DNA of 64,000 nt from positions 1 through 64,000 of the forward strand of contig JAPULZ010000164.1 in assembly GCA_027294455.1 (NCBI GenBank), given 5' to 3'. Shown here in pieces: positions 1 through 10,799 of the stretch (its first letter is position 1; the number at the start of each line of letters is the position of its first letter). The DNA comes from Gemmatimonadota bacterium. GTDB lineage: Bacteria > Gemmatimonadota > Gemmatimonadetes > Gemmatimonadales > GWC2-71-9. Below the pieces are notes generated by a model. It was given only the letters and a program-made list of their open reading frames with translations, was not told the DNA's origin and did not search any database. The position numbers and the translations under genes are program-made.

Positions 1-103
1 CCCACCTTGGGCCATGTCGAGTTGCTACATCCTGCCGGGGATATCAGATTATGGGCATGCCTGCACCTCAAGCGGTCACTACAATCGGGGGCTGACCGGC
101 CTT

Positions 104-136
104 CCGTAGGGTCGACGCACTGCGTCGCCCCTACGG
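104..136. repeat. REP-like near-perfect hairpin
   Basis: Two 16-nt arms (104-119 and 121-136) are inverted complements with one mismatch, separated by one base. The GTAGGG...CCCTAC outer part with an inner GCGACGC-type stem resembles the short palindromes that accompany REP-associated tyrosine transposases. It lies 16 nt beyond the stop of the choice-of-anchor-B gene, so it could also act as a transcript end, but no T-run follows on either strand. The rest of positions 1-152 shows nothing else I can support. Confidence 0.55.
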
Positions 137-152
137 CGATCTGCGCCCCTCT

Positions 153-2513
153 CTACTGCACCAACCGAATCGGTCCCCGGCTCTTCAAGACGAACAATCC
201 TTCCGACATGCTAGTCACGACGATCACGCCGCTCTCGAAGAACGGATAGTTGCTCCACGACCCGCCGCCGCCATACGGCGTCGTGTCGAAGAACCCAACC
301 TCCACGGGGTTCTCGGGATCGGACACGTCCAGAATCCGAAGCCCGCTGCCGTAGTTCGACTGGTACATCATGTTGCCGCGGACGTAGAGATTGTGGTCCG
401 TCGTCGTCGTCTCGGCGATGTACTCCTTGACGAGGATGGGATCGTCCAGATCGGTCACGTCCCACACCAACGTCCGGGTACCATCCACCAATCCCTGGGG
501 CTCGTCGCCCTCGTCGTTCATGTAGAAATAACGATGGTCGTCGGTGAGCCATCCCTGGTGGGTGTATGCCACGTTGGGATAGGATGCCGTCGCCAGCGCC
601 ACGGGATTGTTCTTGTCGGTGACGTCGGCGATGCTCAAGGCCGTTTCGTTGGCCCCCATGCAGATTTCCTTGCCCTGGTGCTCGGTGTCGGGACCGTGGT
701 ACTCCACGCATTGCGCATCGTGGGAGTAACCGGTGCCGCGCCGGCCCGTCGACGGATCGGCGAAACACCCGGCAAAGCTGGGGCTCTCCGGATTGCGGAT
801 GTCGATCATGTGCAGGCCGCCGCCGCAGGTCTCTCCACCGCCGCTGCTCCCCACCGCGTAGGCGAATCCGGTCTCCTCGTTGATGACGATGTTGTGTGCG
901 CTGTGGATCCCGTGGTACGTCATGGTGGCCTCGAACGTCACCGGGGCGTTGCGCACGTTGCGCAGCTCCGTGAGGTCGAACACCTGCACGCCGTGTTCAC
1001 CGGCGGCATCGGCGACGATGTAGGCGTGATCGCGATACACCTTGATGTCGCGCCAAATGCTACTGCGGGAGCCTTCGGTCTTCGGAAGATCGCCGAGGTA
1101 GGTCGGGGCGTTGGGATCGCTGACGTCGATGAACGACGTGCCGTCGGTGCGTCCCACCATGGCGTACTCCCGACCGGTCTCCGGGTCGGTCCAACCCCAG
1201 ATGTCGTTCACGCGCACGCCCCGGCTTCCGCCGATGTCCTTGATGGGAAGGAATGACGCCACGTCGACCATGCTGCACTCGAAGCCGGCGGCGCGATCGT
1301 CGGTGCACTCGATGTCGGCACCGACCATCGCATCGAACCCCTTCATCTCGTTGATGACCGTGTTGCGCTGCTGCCAGCCGCCTCCCGCCAGCTCCATGAG
1401 CACTGCTGCCCCCTCTCGCGAATCGACGCCGGTGGCGCCCACGACCGCCACACCACCCTGCACCACCATGGCGTTCCCGAACGACGCGCGTTCCGGCAAG
1501 TCGGCGCCCGTCGTTCTGGTCGCACCAGACCATTCTCCGGCTTCGTCGCGTTCGAAAGCGTAGAGCGCTCCGCGTCCCTGAGCTTCTCCGGGAGCGCCGA
1601 TCCACGCCGTCGCACCGTCAAACGCGATGGATGTGCCGAACTGGGCGTTGTTGCCGCCAGCGAACGGTGCCAGACGACCCTGCGGGACCCACGCGCCGGT
1701 CTCCGCGTCGTGGGCGAACGCGAGAACCACACCTTGCCGGCCCGCCACCTGCGGCGCACCGACCAGGGCGAGCCCGTCCCGCAACCCCAGGGCCGACGCC
1801 AGACCGCTGGCGTTGCCCAAAGCGCTCGTCTCGAGCATGGCTCCCTGGGTCCAGGCGTCAGCGCCGGCATCGTATCCAAAGGTGTACACGGCACCCGGGG
1901 CCTCCCGCTGTGACGGGACGCCCACCAGGATGGTCTCCCCATCGAGCGCGAGCTTGGTGCCGAACGCGGAACCCTCTTTCAGCCCGTCGGCCACCAGCTG
2001 CGAGTGCTCCGACCATCTTCCGTCGGCCCCGCGCCGCAGGAGGTACACGGCTCCCGTCTGCGCTTCTCGGCCGGGGGCCGACACGACGGCGACGTCGCCC
2101 CGAATCGCGATCGCGCTCCCGAAGGCGTCCCCTTCGGCGCCATCAGCAGGGATGATCCGCTCGACCTCGGTCCAGGAGCCGGAGCCGTTCTGGCGGAAGA
2201 CGTAGACGGCCCCGATGCCTTCCGCCCGCCCGGGGCTTCCCACGAGCAATGTCGTGCCCTCCGCGGCCAACGCACGGCCGAAGTGGTCGGGCGGCCCCTC
2301 GTTGTCCGCGGCCGTGAACTGGGCCACTTCCCGCCAGACGCCGCCGGCCCCCTGGTAGACGTAGACGATGCCCGGGAAGATGGAATTCCCGGTCTCGCCG
2401 ATCAGCACGTCGCCGCCGGCGATGGCCAGGGAGCCGCCGAATCCCTGGGCCTGGACGGACGTCGGAATGGCCAACAGGGCCAGAAACGGGAGAAGAATGC
2501 CGTGTCGGGTCAT
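153..2513 (-). CDS. Secreted choice-of-anchor-B family protein with N-terminal FG-GAP-like repeats
   Basis: This 786-aa protein starts with a clear signal peptide (hydrophobic run to about residue 20, then VQAQ before the mature part), so it is exported. Residues about 25-370 are roughly seven repeats of about 50 residues, each with a G-x-A-V-Y-x-F core, the pattern of FG-GAP/beta-propeller repeats. Residues about 385-786 match the choice-of-anchor-B domain, with LVIvd-like units such as T-x-F-I-D-V-S-D-P and L-R-I-L-D-V-S-D-P-E-N-P. Such proteins sit on the cell surface of aquatic bacteria; their substrate is unknown. The gene stands alone, with a REP-like hairpin past its stop and a transposase fossil upstream. 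Family assignment is firm, function is not. Confidence 0.85.
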   Translation of the reverse strand: MTRHGILLPFLALLAIPTSVQAQGFGGSLAIAGGDVLIGETGNSIFPGIVYVYQGAGGVWREVAQFTAADNEGPPDHFGRALAAEGTTLLVGSPGRAEGIGAVYVFRQNGSGSWTEVERIIPADGAEGDAFGSAIAIRGDVAVVSAPGREAQTGAVYLLRRGADGRWSEHSQLVADGLKEGSAFGTKLALDGETILVGVPSQREAPGAVYTFGYDAGADAWTQGAMLETSALGNASGLASALGLRDGLALVGAPQVAGRQGVVLAFAHDAETGAWVPQGRLAPFAGGNNAQFGTSIAFDGATAWIGAPGEAQGRGALYAFERDEAGEWSGATRTTGADLPERASFGNAMVVQGGVAVVGATGVDSREGAAVLMELAGGGWQQRNTVINEMKGFDAMVGADIECTDDRAAGFECSMVDVASFLPIKDIGGSRGVRVNDIWGWTDPETGREYAMVGRTDGTSFIDVSDPNAPTYLGDLPKTEGSRSSIWRDIKVYRDHAYIVADAAGEHGVQVFDLTELRNVRNAPVTFEATMTYHGIHSAHNIVINEETGFAYAVGSSGGGETCGGGLHMIDIRNPESPSFAGCFADPSTGRRGTGYSHDAQCVEYHGPDTEHQGKEICMGANETALSIADVTDKNNPVALATASYPNVAYTHQGWLTDDHRYFYMNDEGDEPQGLVDGTRTLVWDVTDLDDPILVKEYIAETTTTDHNLYVRGNMMYQSNYGSGLRILDVSDPENPVEVGFFDTTPYGGGGSWSNYPFFESGVIVVTSMSEGLFVLKSRGPIRLVQ

Positions 2514-2547
2514 GATTTATTAAGCCTGTATTCGGGAGGTTAAGTCT

Positions 2548-2940
2548 TTGTGCGTATGGGCCCTGAAAGTTAACGGCGCCGGTAGACCGTGGCGAGTCCG
2601 GGCTTGTAGGAGCGAGGCCGACGACTTTGTCATCATGCCCGACCACGTGCACGCCCTCGTGTTCATCGATCGCCACGTCGGGACCGACGAGTCGCCGAAC
2701 TGCGGTGGGTCGTCTGCCATGCATGCCCTTCAACCTGGGGCCTCGGAACGATCATCGGGTCATACAAGTCGGAAGGATCAACCGACTGCGAGGCACGCCG
2801 GGACGCCAGGTGTGGACGCGAAACTACCATGACCGCATCGTCCGAAGTGACTGCGCTCTGGCAACTGCTAGACGATACATTCGGGAAAACATCCAGAAAG
2901 ACCTGGGTCGCGGAAAGATTCTACGACCTACCGACCGGCC
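2548..2940 (+). pseudogene. Decayed REP-associated (IS200-like Y1) transposase
   Basis: Remnants of one transposase appear in all three plus frames. Frame 1 (about 2632-2690) gives V-I-M-P-D-H-V-H-A-L-V-F, the HUH/Y1 motif of TnpA-REP proteins. Frame 3 (about 2739-2775) gives G-L-G-T-I-I-G-S-Y-K-S, the usual next block. Frame 2 (about 2775-2920) gives V-W-T-R-N-Y-H-D-R-I-V-R followed by A-R-R-Y-I-R-E-N-I, the conserved C-terminal end. Two frameshifts are therefore needed, and no intact start or 5' region is seen, so it is inactive. The family mobilises or maintains REP palindromes; a REP-like hairpin lies about 2.4 kb away. The rest of 2514-3030 holds no other gene. Confidence 0.8.
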
Positions 2941-3030
2941 AACGTGTCGCATGAGGATGTATCGTCCCACCTAGCCGGGGGAGGCATGGCCTCGCCCATG
3001 CGCCACCCGCCGCCGTACCGCCTTACCTGC

Positions 3031-3939
3031 TCACGCCCTCGGATGATAGGACTTGTGCGCAGATCTCAGATATTCGCGATCCACGTGAGTGTAGATCTGC
3101 GTGGTGGACAGATCGGCGTGGCCCAACATTTCCTGCACGGCGCGCAGGTCCGCGCCGCCTTCGAGCAGATGGGTCGCAAAGCTGTGGCGCAGGGTATGGG
3201 GCGTCACCTTCTTGGTGATCCCGGCGCGTCGTGCGCATTGTTTGACGATTTCCCAGGCCCCTCCGCGCGTGAGCGGCTTGCCACGCGCGTTCAGCAGGAA
3301 TCGGCCCTCACCCATGCCCTTGTCGAGCGTCGGCCGCTGCTCGTTGATATACAGTGCGGCGGCGGCGAGAGCACGACGGCCGAGTGGCACGAGACGTTGT
3401 TTGTCCCCCTTGCCGATCACCCGAACGAGGCCGTCCTCGAGCCAGATATCCGCCAGGCCCAGACCGATCAGCTCCGAGACCCGCGTGCCGGTGGCGTATG
3501 CCACCTCGAGGAATGCGCGATCGCGCCACCCCAACGTGTTGTCGGGATGGTGCGCGGCGATGAGGCGCTCGATCTCCTCGACACTCAGCACATCCGGCAG
3601 CTTGTGCCATCCTTTCGGCACCTCGAGTTGCGCGCTAGGATCGGTGGGAACATGCCCTTCGCCGATGAGATATCGATAGTACGTTCGAACGGCGGAGATC
3701 TGGCGCCGTATGCTCGAAGGCGAAAGACCGACGTCCTTGAGGTGAAAAACAAATTCGCGCAACAGCGGTGGCTCGATGGCTTCGGGACCGGTCACGCCTA
3801 GGGACACCGCAAACTGCGCCAGCCGGCGAATGTCCCTGGTGTAGCTGTCCACGGTGTGCGCACTGTTCCCCACCTCGAGGTTCAGATAATCCTGAAACCC
3901 CTCGAACCAGAACATGCGGGCTACGTCAGCGGTCGGCAT
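3031..3939 (-). CDS. xerD: Site-specific tyrosine recombinase XerD
   Basis: This 302-aa tyrosine recombinase resolves chromosome dimers at dif together with XerC and FtsK. The N-terminal SAM-like core-binding domain covers about residues 10-95 and the catalytic domain about 115-295. The full active-site set is visible: R153 (TGTRVSE), K177, H248 and R251 (HTLRH), H274 (LGH) and Y283. I chose the ATG at 3939, which begins close to the usual N-terminus; the frame stays open upstream but would overlap the DedA gene much further. It overlaps the DedA frame by 14 nt and is probably co-transcribed with ispF and DedA. XerC and XerD are hard to separate by eye; length and [22 protein letters not shown]-type helix favour XerD. 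Confidence 0.85.
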   Translation of the reverse strand: MPTADVARMFWFEGFQDYLNLEVGNSAHTVDSYTRDIRRLAQFAVSLGVTGPEAIEPPLLREFVFHLKDVGLSPSSIRRQISAVRTYYRYLIGEGHVPTDPSAQLEVPKGWHKLPDVLSVEEIERLIAAHHPDNTLGWRDRAFLEVAYATGTRVSELIGLGLADIWLEDGLVRVIGKGDKQRLVPLGRRALAAAALYINEQRPTLDKGMGEGRFLLNARGKPLTRGGAWEIVKQCARRAGITKKVTPHTLRHSFATHLLEGGADLRAVQEMLGHADLSTTQIYTHVDREYLRSAHKSYHPRA

Positions 3940-4513
3940 CGTCAGCCGCTCCACGCATGAGCCGTCGGCGACGCCACACGATCGCCAGCACCGCGGTCGC
4001 GACCACACCAACGGCCACCACCCCGACGATGTTCAACCCCCTGACGAATCGCGCGATCTCGTCGAATTCTCCGATGAGGGTGACGGCCAAAAAGGTGAGG
4101 GTACCGTACCACACGCCCGACGCCAGGATGAGCGGTAGGAGGGTACGCCCCACCCCGAGCCTGGCGATGCCTGCGAAGGGGGGCACCACGGCCCGCAGGC
4201 CGGGAACGAATCGACTCAACACGATCCCCCACGTCCCGTGATGCTGGTAGAGCCTCTCCAGCCGCCGTATCGACCTCGGAGGGAGCAAGCGGCGTCCGAT
4301 CCGCCCGCGGAAGAACGCACGGCCCACCGTGCGCCCGGCTACGTACACCCCCACCGCGCTCATCGTATTGGCGAGCCACGTCACTGCAAACACGGCCCAG
4401 GCAGAGATCTTGCCACCGATGGACAAGAACGCCCCTATGGCGACGGCCGTATCGGCTGGAACAGGAGGAAACACATTTTCTACGGCCGCCAGGAGCCCGA
4501 TGACGAAGTACAC
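3926..4513 (-). CDS. DedA-family membrane protein, 5' end disrupted by a probable 1-nt frameshift
   Basis: The open frame encodes 195 residues from a GTG codon. DedA proteins are inner-membrane proteins linked to lipid scrambling and proton-motive-force maintenance. The [10 protein letters not shown] block near residue 13-22, a central amphipathic stretch, the R-F-V-P-G-x-R motif (about 92-98) and C-terminal membrane spans are all present. The expected first helix is missing here but is readable in another frame just upstream (E-L-I-Q-H-V-I-D-A-L-L-G-L-P). The switch falls at a 6-G tract at 4522-4527; removing one base would join the two frames into one normal N-terminus that begins near the ispF stop. 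It is either a sequencing error or a recent mutation. The gene overlaps xerD. Confidence 0.75.
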   Translation of the reverse strand: MYFVIGLLAAVENVFPPVPADTAVAIGAFLSIGGKISAWAVFAVTWLANTMSAVGVYVAGRTVGRAFFRGRIGRRLLPPRSIRRLERLYQHHGTWGIVLSRFVPGLRAVVPPFAGIARLGVGRTLLPLILASGVWYGTLTFLAVTLIGEFDEIARFVRGLNIVGVVAVGVVATAVLAIVWRRRRLMRGAADDADR

Positions 4514-4563
4514 GGCGGCCAGGGGGGAGCCCCAGCAAAGCGTCGATGACGTGTTGGATCAGC

Positions 4564-5043
4564 TCACGCTCCCCCAAGTGACACGATGGCAAACACCTTG
4601 AGCGCCTTGCCCCGCCCGACGGTGTCCATCTTCTCGTTGGTCTTGCCCTTGACGGAGACGGCCCCGACCGCCACGCCGAGCGCCTGCGCGAGGCTCTCGC
4701 GGATGGCCAGCGCGTGCGGCGCGATCTTCGGCAGCTCGGTCACGACGGTGATGTCCACGTTGAACACGAAGTAGTTCGCGGCGTGGAGACGGCGCTTGAC
4801 TTCCGCCACCATCAACATGGAGTCCGCGCCCTTCCACTTTGGATCCGTATCCGGGAACACTCCGCCGATATCGCCCATGGCGGCTGCCCCCAGCAGAGCG
4901 TCGATCACGGCGTGGGCAACGGCATCACCGTCGGAGTGACCGCTGAGACCACTCGTGTGCTCGATGGTCACGCCACCGAGTTTGAGCGGCCGCGCGGCTC
5001 CGAATTTGTGGGTATCGTATCCCAGACCAACTCGCTGTCGCAT
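4564..5043 (-). CDS. ispF: 2-C-methyl-D-erythritol 2,4-cyclodiphosphate synthase
   Basis: IspF makes the cyclic diphosphate intermediate of the non-mevalonate (MEP) isoprenoid pathway in the cytosol, so the organism builds quinone side chains and undecaprenol by that route. The 159-aa length is typical. Zinc ligands D10 and H12 (G-Y-D-T-H) and H44 are present, as is the family signature S-G-H-S-D-G-D-A-V-x-H-A and the later P-x-T-D-P-K/W region. It starts at an ATG facing the divergent 248-aa protein, and its stop lies next to the start of the DedA gene. ispD is not adjacent in this window. Confidence 0.95.
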   Translation of the reverse strand: MRQRVGLGYDTHKFGAARPLKLGGVTIEHTSGLSGHSDGDAVAHAVIDALLGAAAMGDIGGVFPDTDPKWKGADSMLMVAEVKRRLHAANYFVFNVDITVVTELPKIAPHALAIRESLAQALGVAVGAVSVKGKTNEKMDTVGRGKALKVFAIVSLGGA

Positions 5044-5058
5044 GGGCGCATGTTACAG

Positions 5059-5077
5059 TCCCACGGCAGAAGTGGGA
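5059..5077. promoter_or_regulatory. Inverted repeat in the ispF / 248-aa divergent region
   Basis: TCCCAC (5059-5064) and GTGGGA (5072-5077) are perfect inverted arms around a 7-nt centre. The site sits 15 nt upstream of the ispF start in the 101-bp divergent spacer. It could be an operator or an mRNA hairpin in the ispF leader. The sequence alone does not decide. Confidence 0.3.
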
Positions 5078-5130
5078 AGTGGCGACACGGGCCTACTCGA
5101 CGGAAATCCTTTCGTCCCGAGCCATTCTCT

Positions 5131-5136
5131 TATATT
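5131..5136 (+). promoter_or_regulatory. Candidate -10 box suggesting a leaderless transcript
   Basis: TATATT ends 8 nt before the ATG at 5145. If this is the -10 element, transcription would begin at or next to the start codon. Consistent with that, no Shine-Dalgarno sequence precedes the ATG. No convincing -35 element is visible. Confidence 0.35.
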
Positions 5137-5144
5137 CTGCTAGC

Positions 5145-5891
5145 ATGGCAGAGACCTACTTGCTCATTTCGAATCCGCCTCACGGGGAGATCGAAGCCCA
5201 GGACATCGCCAAGGTATTCGGCTTCACGCCCATCGAGGCTCGCATGCGGGTCCATTTTCCGGCACCCGAGATTTGGTTCGCCAGCGAGGACCTGCAGTCG
5301 CTGAAGGAATCCGGCGCGGCATTACAGCGCGCCGGCGCCCACGTGAAGATCATCAAAGGCTCCCTGCTCTCGCTGATCCCGCCACCGGACGCCGTGAAAT
5401 CATTCTCCTTCGGCTCCGCAGATTTCACCGCCCAGCTCGCGTCGGGCGCGGCCACGACCTTGCCGTACCCGTGCCGGGCCGTGATGATCGCATCCCGCCC
5501 GGAAGATCTGACGTCCGACGTACCCCGGGATCCGATCATTCGCGACAGCGACGCGCGACCGCCTGCGGATACATCGTTCCTGGACGCCTTCTTCCTCACC
5601 GACTCCAGCGTGCTGCGGACCACCATCTTCTGGGACAACGTGGACTACACCGGCCTGGGGCCCGATCTGAAGGAGGAGGCGAAAGAGAATCAGGACGAGC
5701 TGGTGCAGCAACTGAAAGACCGGTTCCCCAAGCACGCAATCGACGACCGACTCGTCGATGCTCCGGCGCCCAAGCCCACCATGGTGAGCGGGAAGACCAT
5801 TCCGGCCATCCTGGAAATGATCGACCCAACCCTGCGCGACCTCACGCGCGCCGACCTGAGATCCCGGTTGGCGTTCTTGTCCAACCTGTAA
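5145..5891 (+). CDS. Unknown 248-aa protein paired with a Ser/Thr kinase gene
   Basis: I do not recognise a characterised family. The predicted soluble 248-aa protein has no signal peptide or membrane span. Its N-terminal about 85 residues read as an alternating beta/alpha fold (T-Y-L-L-I-S-N-P... then an A-R-M-R-V-H-F-P block), possibly a small regulatory domain. Residues about 105-150 are beta-rich, and the C-terminal half is charged and helical (L-K-E-E-A-K-E-N-Q-D-E-L-V-Q-Q-L-K-D-R). The ATG at 5145 is preferred over an upstream in-frame ATG at 5079, because the latter would cover the divergent promoter region. The kinase gene starts 36 nt downstream on the same strand, which suggests co-expression and perhaps a substrate or partner role (inference). 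Confidence 0.6.
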   Translation: MAETYLLISNPPHGEIEAQDIAKVFGFTPIEARMRVHFPAPEIWFASEDLQSLKESGAALQRAGAHVKIIKGSLLSLIPPPDAVKSFSFGSADFTAQLASGAATTLPYPCRAVMIASRPEDLTSDVPRDPIIRDSDARPPADTSFLDAFFLTDSSVLRTTIFWDNVDYTGLGPDLKEEAKENQDELVQQLKDRFPKHAIDDRLVDAPAPKPTMVSGKTIPAILEMIDPTLRDLTRADLRSRLAFLSNL

Positions 5892-5927
5892 GGCGTACCC
5901 GGCAGGGAACGCGCTCTTCTCCGAGAC

Positions 5928-8192
<2,265 letters not shown>

Positions 8193-8196
8193 CGCG

Positions 8197-10314
8197 CTAT
8201 CGCAGCTTCAGGAGACTGATCAACATCTGGTGGAGGGTCAGCTCGGCACCGGCCTCGAGCACGAATTCGTGCAGGGTCGCGTTGTAGCCGGTCAGGGTGA
8301 TGCTGACCGTTGCAGAACCCGCTGGCACGCCTTCGATCCGGAAATCGCCCGAGGTCCGGTCCGCACCGCAATCGAGGTGCCCGGAACCGTGACTTCCGCC
8401 CCTTCGATCGGATCGCCGGTCGCCATGTCGGTCACGATGCCCGCGACAATACCGGTTTGCGGGGCGGCGGCCCGGCCGAACGTCAGATCCTGAGTCCAGA
8501 TCAGATCGCTGGTGGGATAGAGCTCCCGGCGGTTGAAGCAGCGCGCCCGTCGCGCGGGATCCACCGACGCCATCTCGTCGCCGACGCGATTGGCATTGGG
8601 ACCGGCGAGGCACACGTCCCGATTGTGCCACACGCCGTCGTCATCGAACGACAAGAGCACCGGCTGGCTCTTGAGGCCCCGGTACTCCGCCATCACCATC
8701 ATCAGCCGATCGTGGGGGACGCCACAGAACTTGTACCCCCCGACGCTGTCGGTGACCACCGAGGCGTCGCGGTTGCGTATCGTGCCGCTGGCGATGGCCG
8801 CTAGGTCCTGCCACGCGGCACTCACCGTGGCCCCCGCCACGGGGGCGCCGGATCCGGAGTACGACACTTTCCCCACGATGCCCCGCAGGCTGGGAGCGAC
8901 GCCGGGACATACGACGCTGAAAACGTCCGACGGACCGGGGACTTCGAGCTCCACGAACTCGTTGGCTCCCCGCACCAGTTCCACCGCGGTCGCGGGCATC
9001 GTGAATCGGAGGGAATCGAGCCGCGGGTGAGTGAAGGTGACCCCGTATTCACCGCCCATGAGCCCGCTCAGGACGAAGCGGCCGCTGCCGTCGGTCATGG
9101 CCGTGCGAAGGGTGCCGGTGAGGAAGACCAGGGCCCCTGCGAGTCGTTGCCCGGACGACCGATCGGTGACGACGCCGCTCAACCGGGCCAGCTCCGCCGA
9201 GTAGACCGAATCACCGCGGGCGGTCGTGATGTCGAGGACCTCGCCGCCGGAATGCCGGTACCCCTTCACCCCCAGGATGCGCCTGGGCTCCCGCCCCGAA
9301 TCGTCGCGAATGTACTCGATGCCGAGAATCGGCATTCTGATCTGAAAACGGTAGACGATCCAGGCGCCGTTGGGGAGTTGCAGGAAGTCGAAGGGTGCCG
9401 CCCAGACGATCGTCCTCCACACCGCCCACCAGGTTGCGATACTCGTACTCCAGGGTCCGCAGTTCCGAGGACCGTTCATCGAGCCACAACACGCCCGCGA
9501 TATCGGGATTGCGGCGACCCCGTTCAGGCTCGAACGCTAGGCCGATCCGGACCTGCTCGCCGGTGGTGTCCCGCACGACCCGGAAACAACGCGTGCTCAG
9601 GAACGCATCATGCTGCAGCACCTGGTCGTCGGGCGCGTAGAACCAGATGTCGCCGTCTTCCTCCACCGCATACCCGTGTTCGGCGAGCTCTTCGGCGCTG
9701 CGGCTGAGAAACGGCGTGCGGAAGAAACCGGTCTTCTCTTCGGTTTGCTCGCTTTCGACGCGCTCGGCGTTGCGGTCGAGATCCCGCAGATACATGGTGT
9801 GGCGATAGCGGTATCCGCGCTGCGCCGAGGTCCAGGTGGCCGCCGCCAGGGCCTTGCGAATCTCCTCCCACAACAGGGCGGTGGCCTCCCCCTCTCCGGG
9901 ACGATTGCGACAGTTCGTTTCCTCCCGGATCTCGATGCTCGAGAGACGCAGGGGCAACAGCTCGATCTCGATGCGGAAGGTCTGCGTCTCTCGAGGACCG
10001 AACTCGAAGAGCGGGGTTTCCACGGCACTGTATCCGATCCGCTCGGACTTGAGACGATAGCGGCCGGGCCGGACGCGGCGGAACGCGAATGCGCCGTCGG
10101 CGTCGGTGAGGGTCCGCATCACCTCGGCGTCGTTCTCGTCCAGCAATACGACGAACCCCATCCCGACCCCAATGGCACTCGAACCGTCGACCACGGTGCC
10201 GCTGATGCCCTGGGCGCTGGCGTCGAAAACCCCGGCGCCGGCTGTGAGCGCCAGGAGCACCAGCAAGCGACCAACAGGGCTGTGCGGTGAGGATGTTGCC
10301 TTCATGTTATTCAT
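8197..10314 (-). pseudogene. Carboxypeptidase-regulatory-like domain protein, interrupted by two frameshifts
   Basis: Three overlapping frames make one protein of about 705 residues. The start at 10314 (M-N-N-M-K) gives a signal peptide ending in A-S-A-Q and a CarboxypepD_reg-like Ig domain (about 30-105: S-G-T-V-V-D-G ... G-A-F-A-F-R-R-V-R-P-G). A region of about 200 residues without a known motif follows. The first shift lies near 9395-9400, where dropping one base of a C-run joins L-G-G-T to F-D-F-L-Q-L-P. Then come two more Ig-type regulatory domains and a second shift near 8340-8375, after which the frame ends in D-F-R-I-E-G-V-P-A-G. Both shifts are 1-nt and conservation continues past them, so sequencing error or recent loss are both possible. 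The role is probably surface- or periplasm-linked; no enzyme domain is seen. Confidence 0.7.
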
Positions 10315-10363
10315 CTGAGTCCGTGGATCAGTACCCCCACCTCGCCTCGGTGTTCGCCCCGTG

Positions 10364-10765
10364 CTAGCGACCGATGATCCGCAGCGCCAGGCCGGCCGCG
10401 TTCTTGGCGTTGCCGATTCCCACCGTGCCCACGGGACACCCCGGAGGGAGTTGGGCGATGGCGTAGAGGGCGTCGACGCCGCGGAGCGGGCCCACGTCGA
10501 GGGGCAGACCAACGACCGGCAGATCGGTCACGGCGGCCACGGCACCGGGCAACGCCGCCGCGAGGCCGGCGGCCGCGATGATCACGCGGTAACCGTTCTC
10601 CCGCGCGCCCCTGGCGATCTCCGCCGTCTGCTCGGCGTCGCGATGCGCTGACGACACGACGAACTCATAACCCACCCCGGCGTCTTCGAGCACCTTGAAG
10701 GCCGGCGCCACCCGTTTCCGGTCACTCTCTGAACCGGTCATGATCAGCACTGGTTTGTCGGACAT
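10364..10765 (-). CDS. purE: N5-carboxyaminoimidazole ribonucleotide mutase / AIR carboxylase
   Basis: PurE acts in de novo purine synthesis, forming CAIR. The 133-aa protein shows the G-S-E-S-D phosphate loop, the S-A-H-R motif and a central A-A-A-G-L-A-A-A-L-P-G loop. The last differs from the G-A-G-G-A-A-H-L-P-G of enterobacterial class I enzymes and is closer to forms I recall from archaea and clostridia. At 133 residues it is short compared with about 160. No purK is adjacent. It is the penultimate gene of the long minus-strand run, 34 nt after mqnC. The reaction is well supported; whether it uses N5-CAIR or CO2 directly cannot be told from the sequence. Confidence 0.85.
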   Translation of the reverse strand: MSDKPVLIMTGSESDRKRVAPAFKVLEDAGVGYEFVVSSAHRDAEQTAEIARGARENGYRVIIAAAGLAAALPGAVAAVTDLPVVGLPLDVGPLRGVDALYAIAQLPPGCPVGTVGIGNAKNAAGLALRIIGR

Positions 10766-10799
10766 CCCCGCTAGACTCCTCTTTTTCCATCAGATGGTG

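Noticed and set aside
4514-4592. A 216-residue alternative minus frame in the DedA region
   Set aside because: Only its first about 23 residues look like DedA; beyond the 6-G tract it becomes a shadow of the real frame, so it was used as evidence of a frameshift rather than called as a gene.
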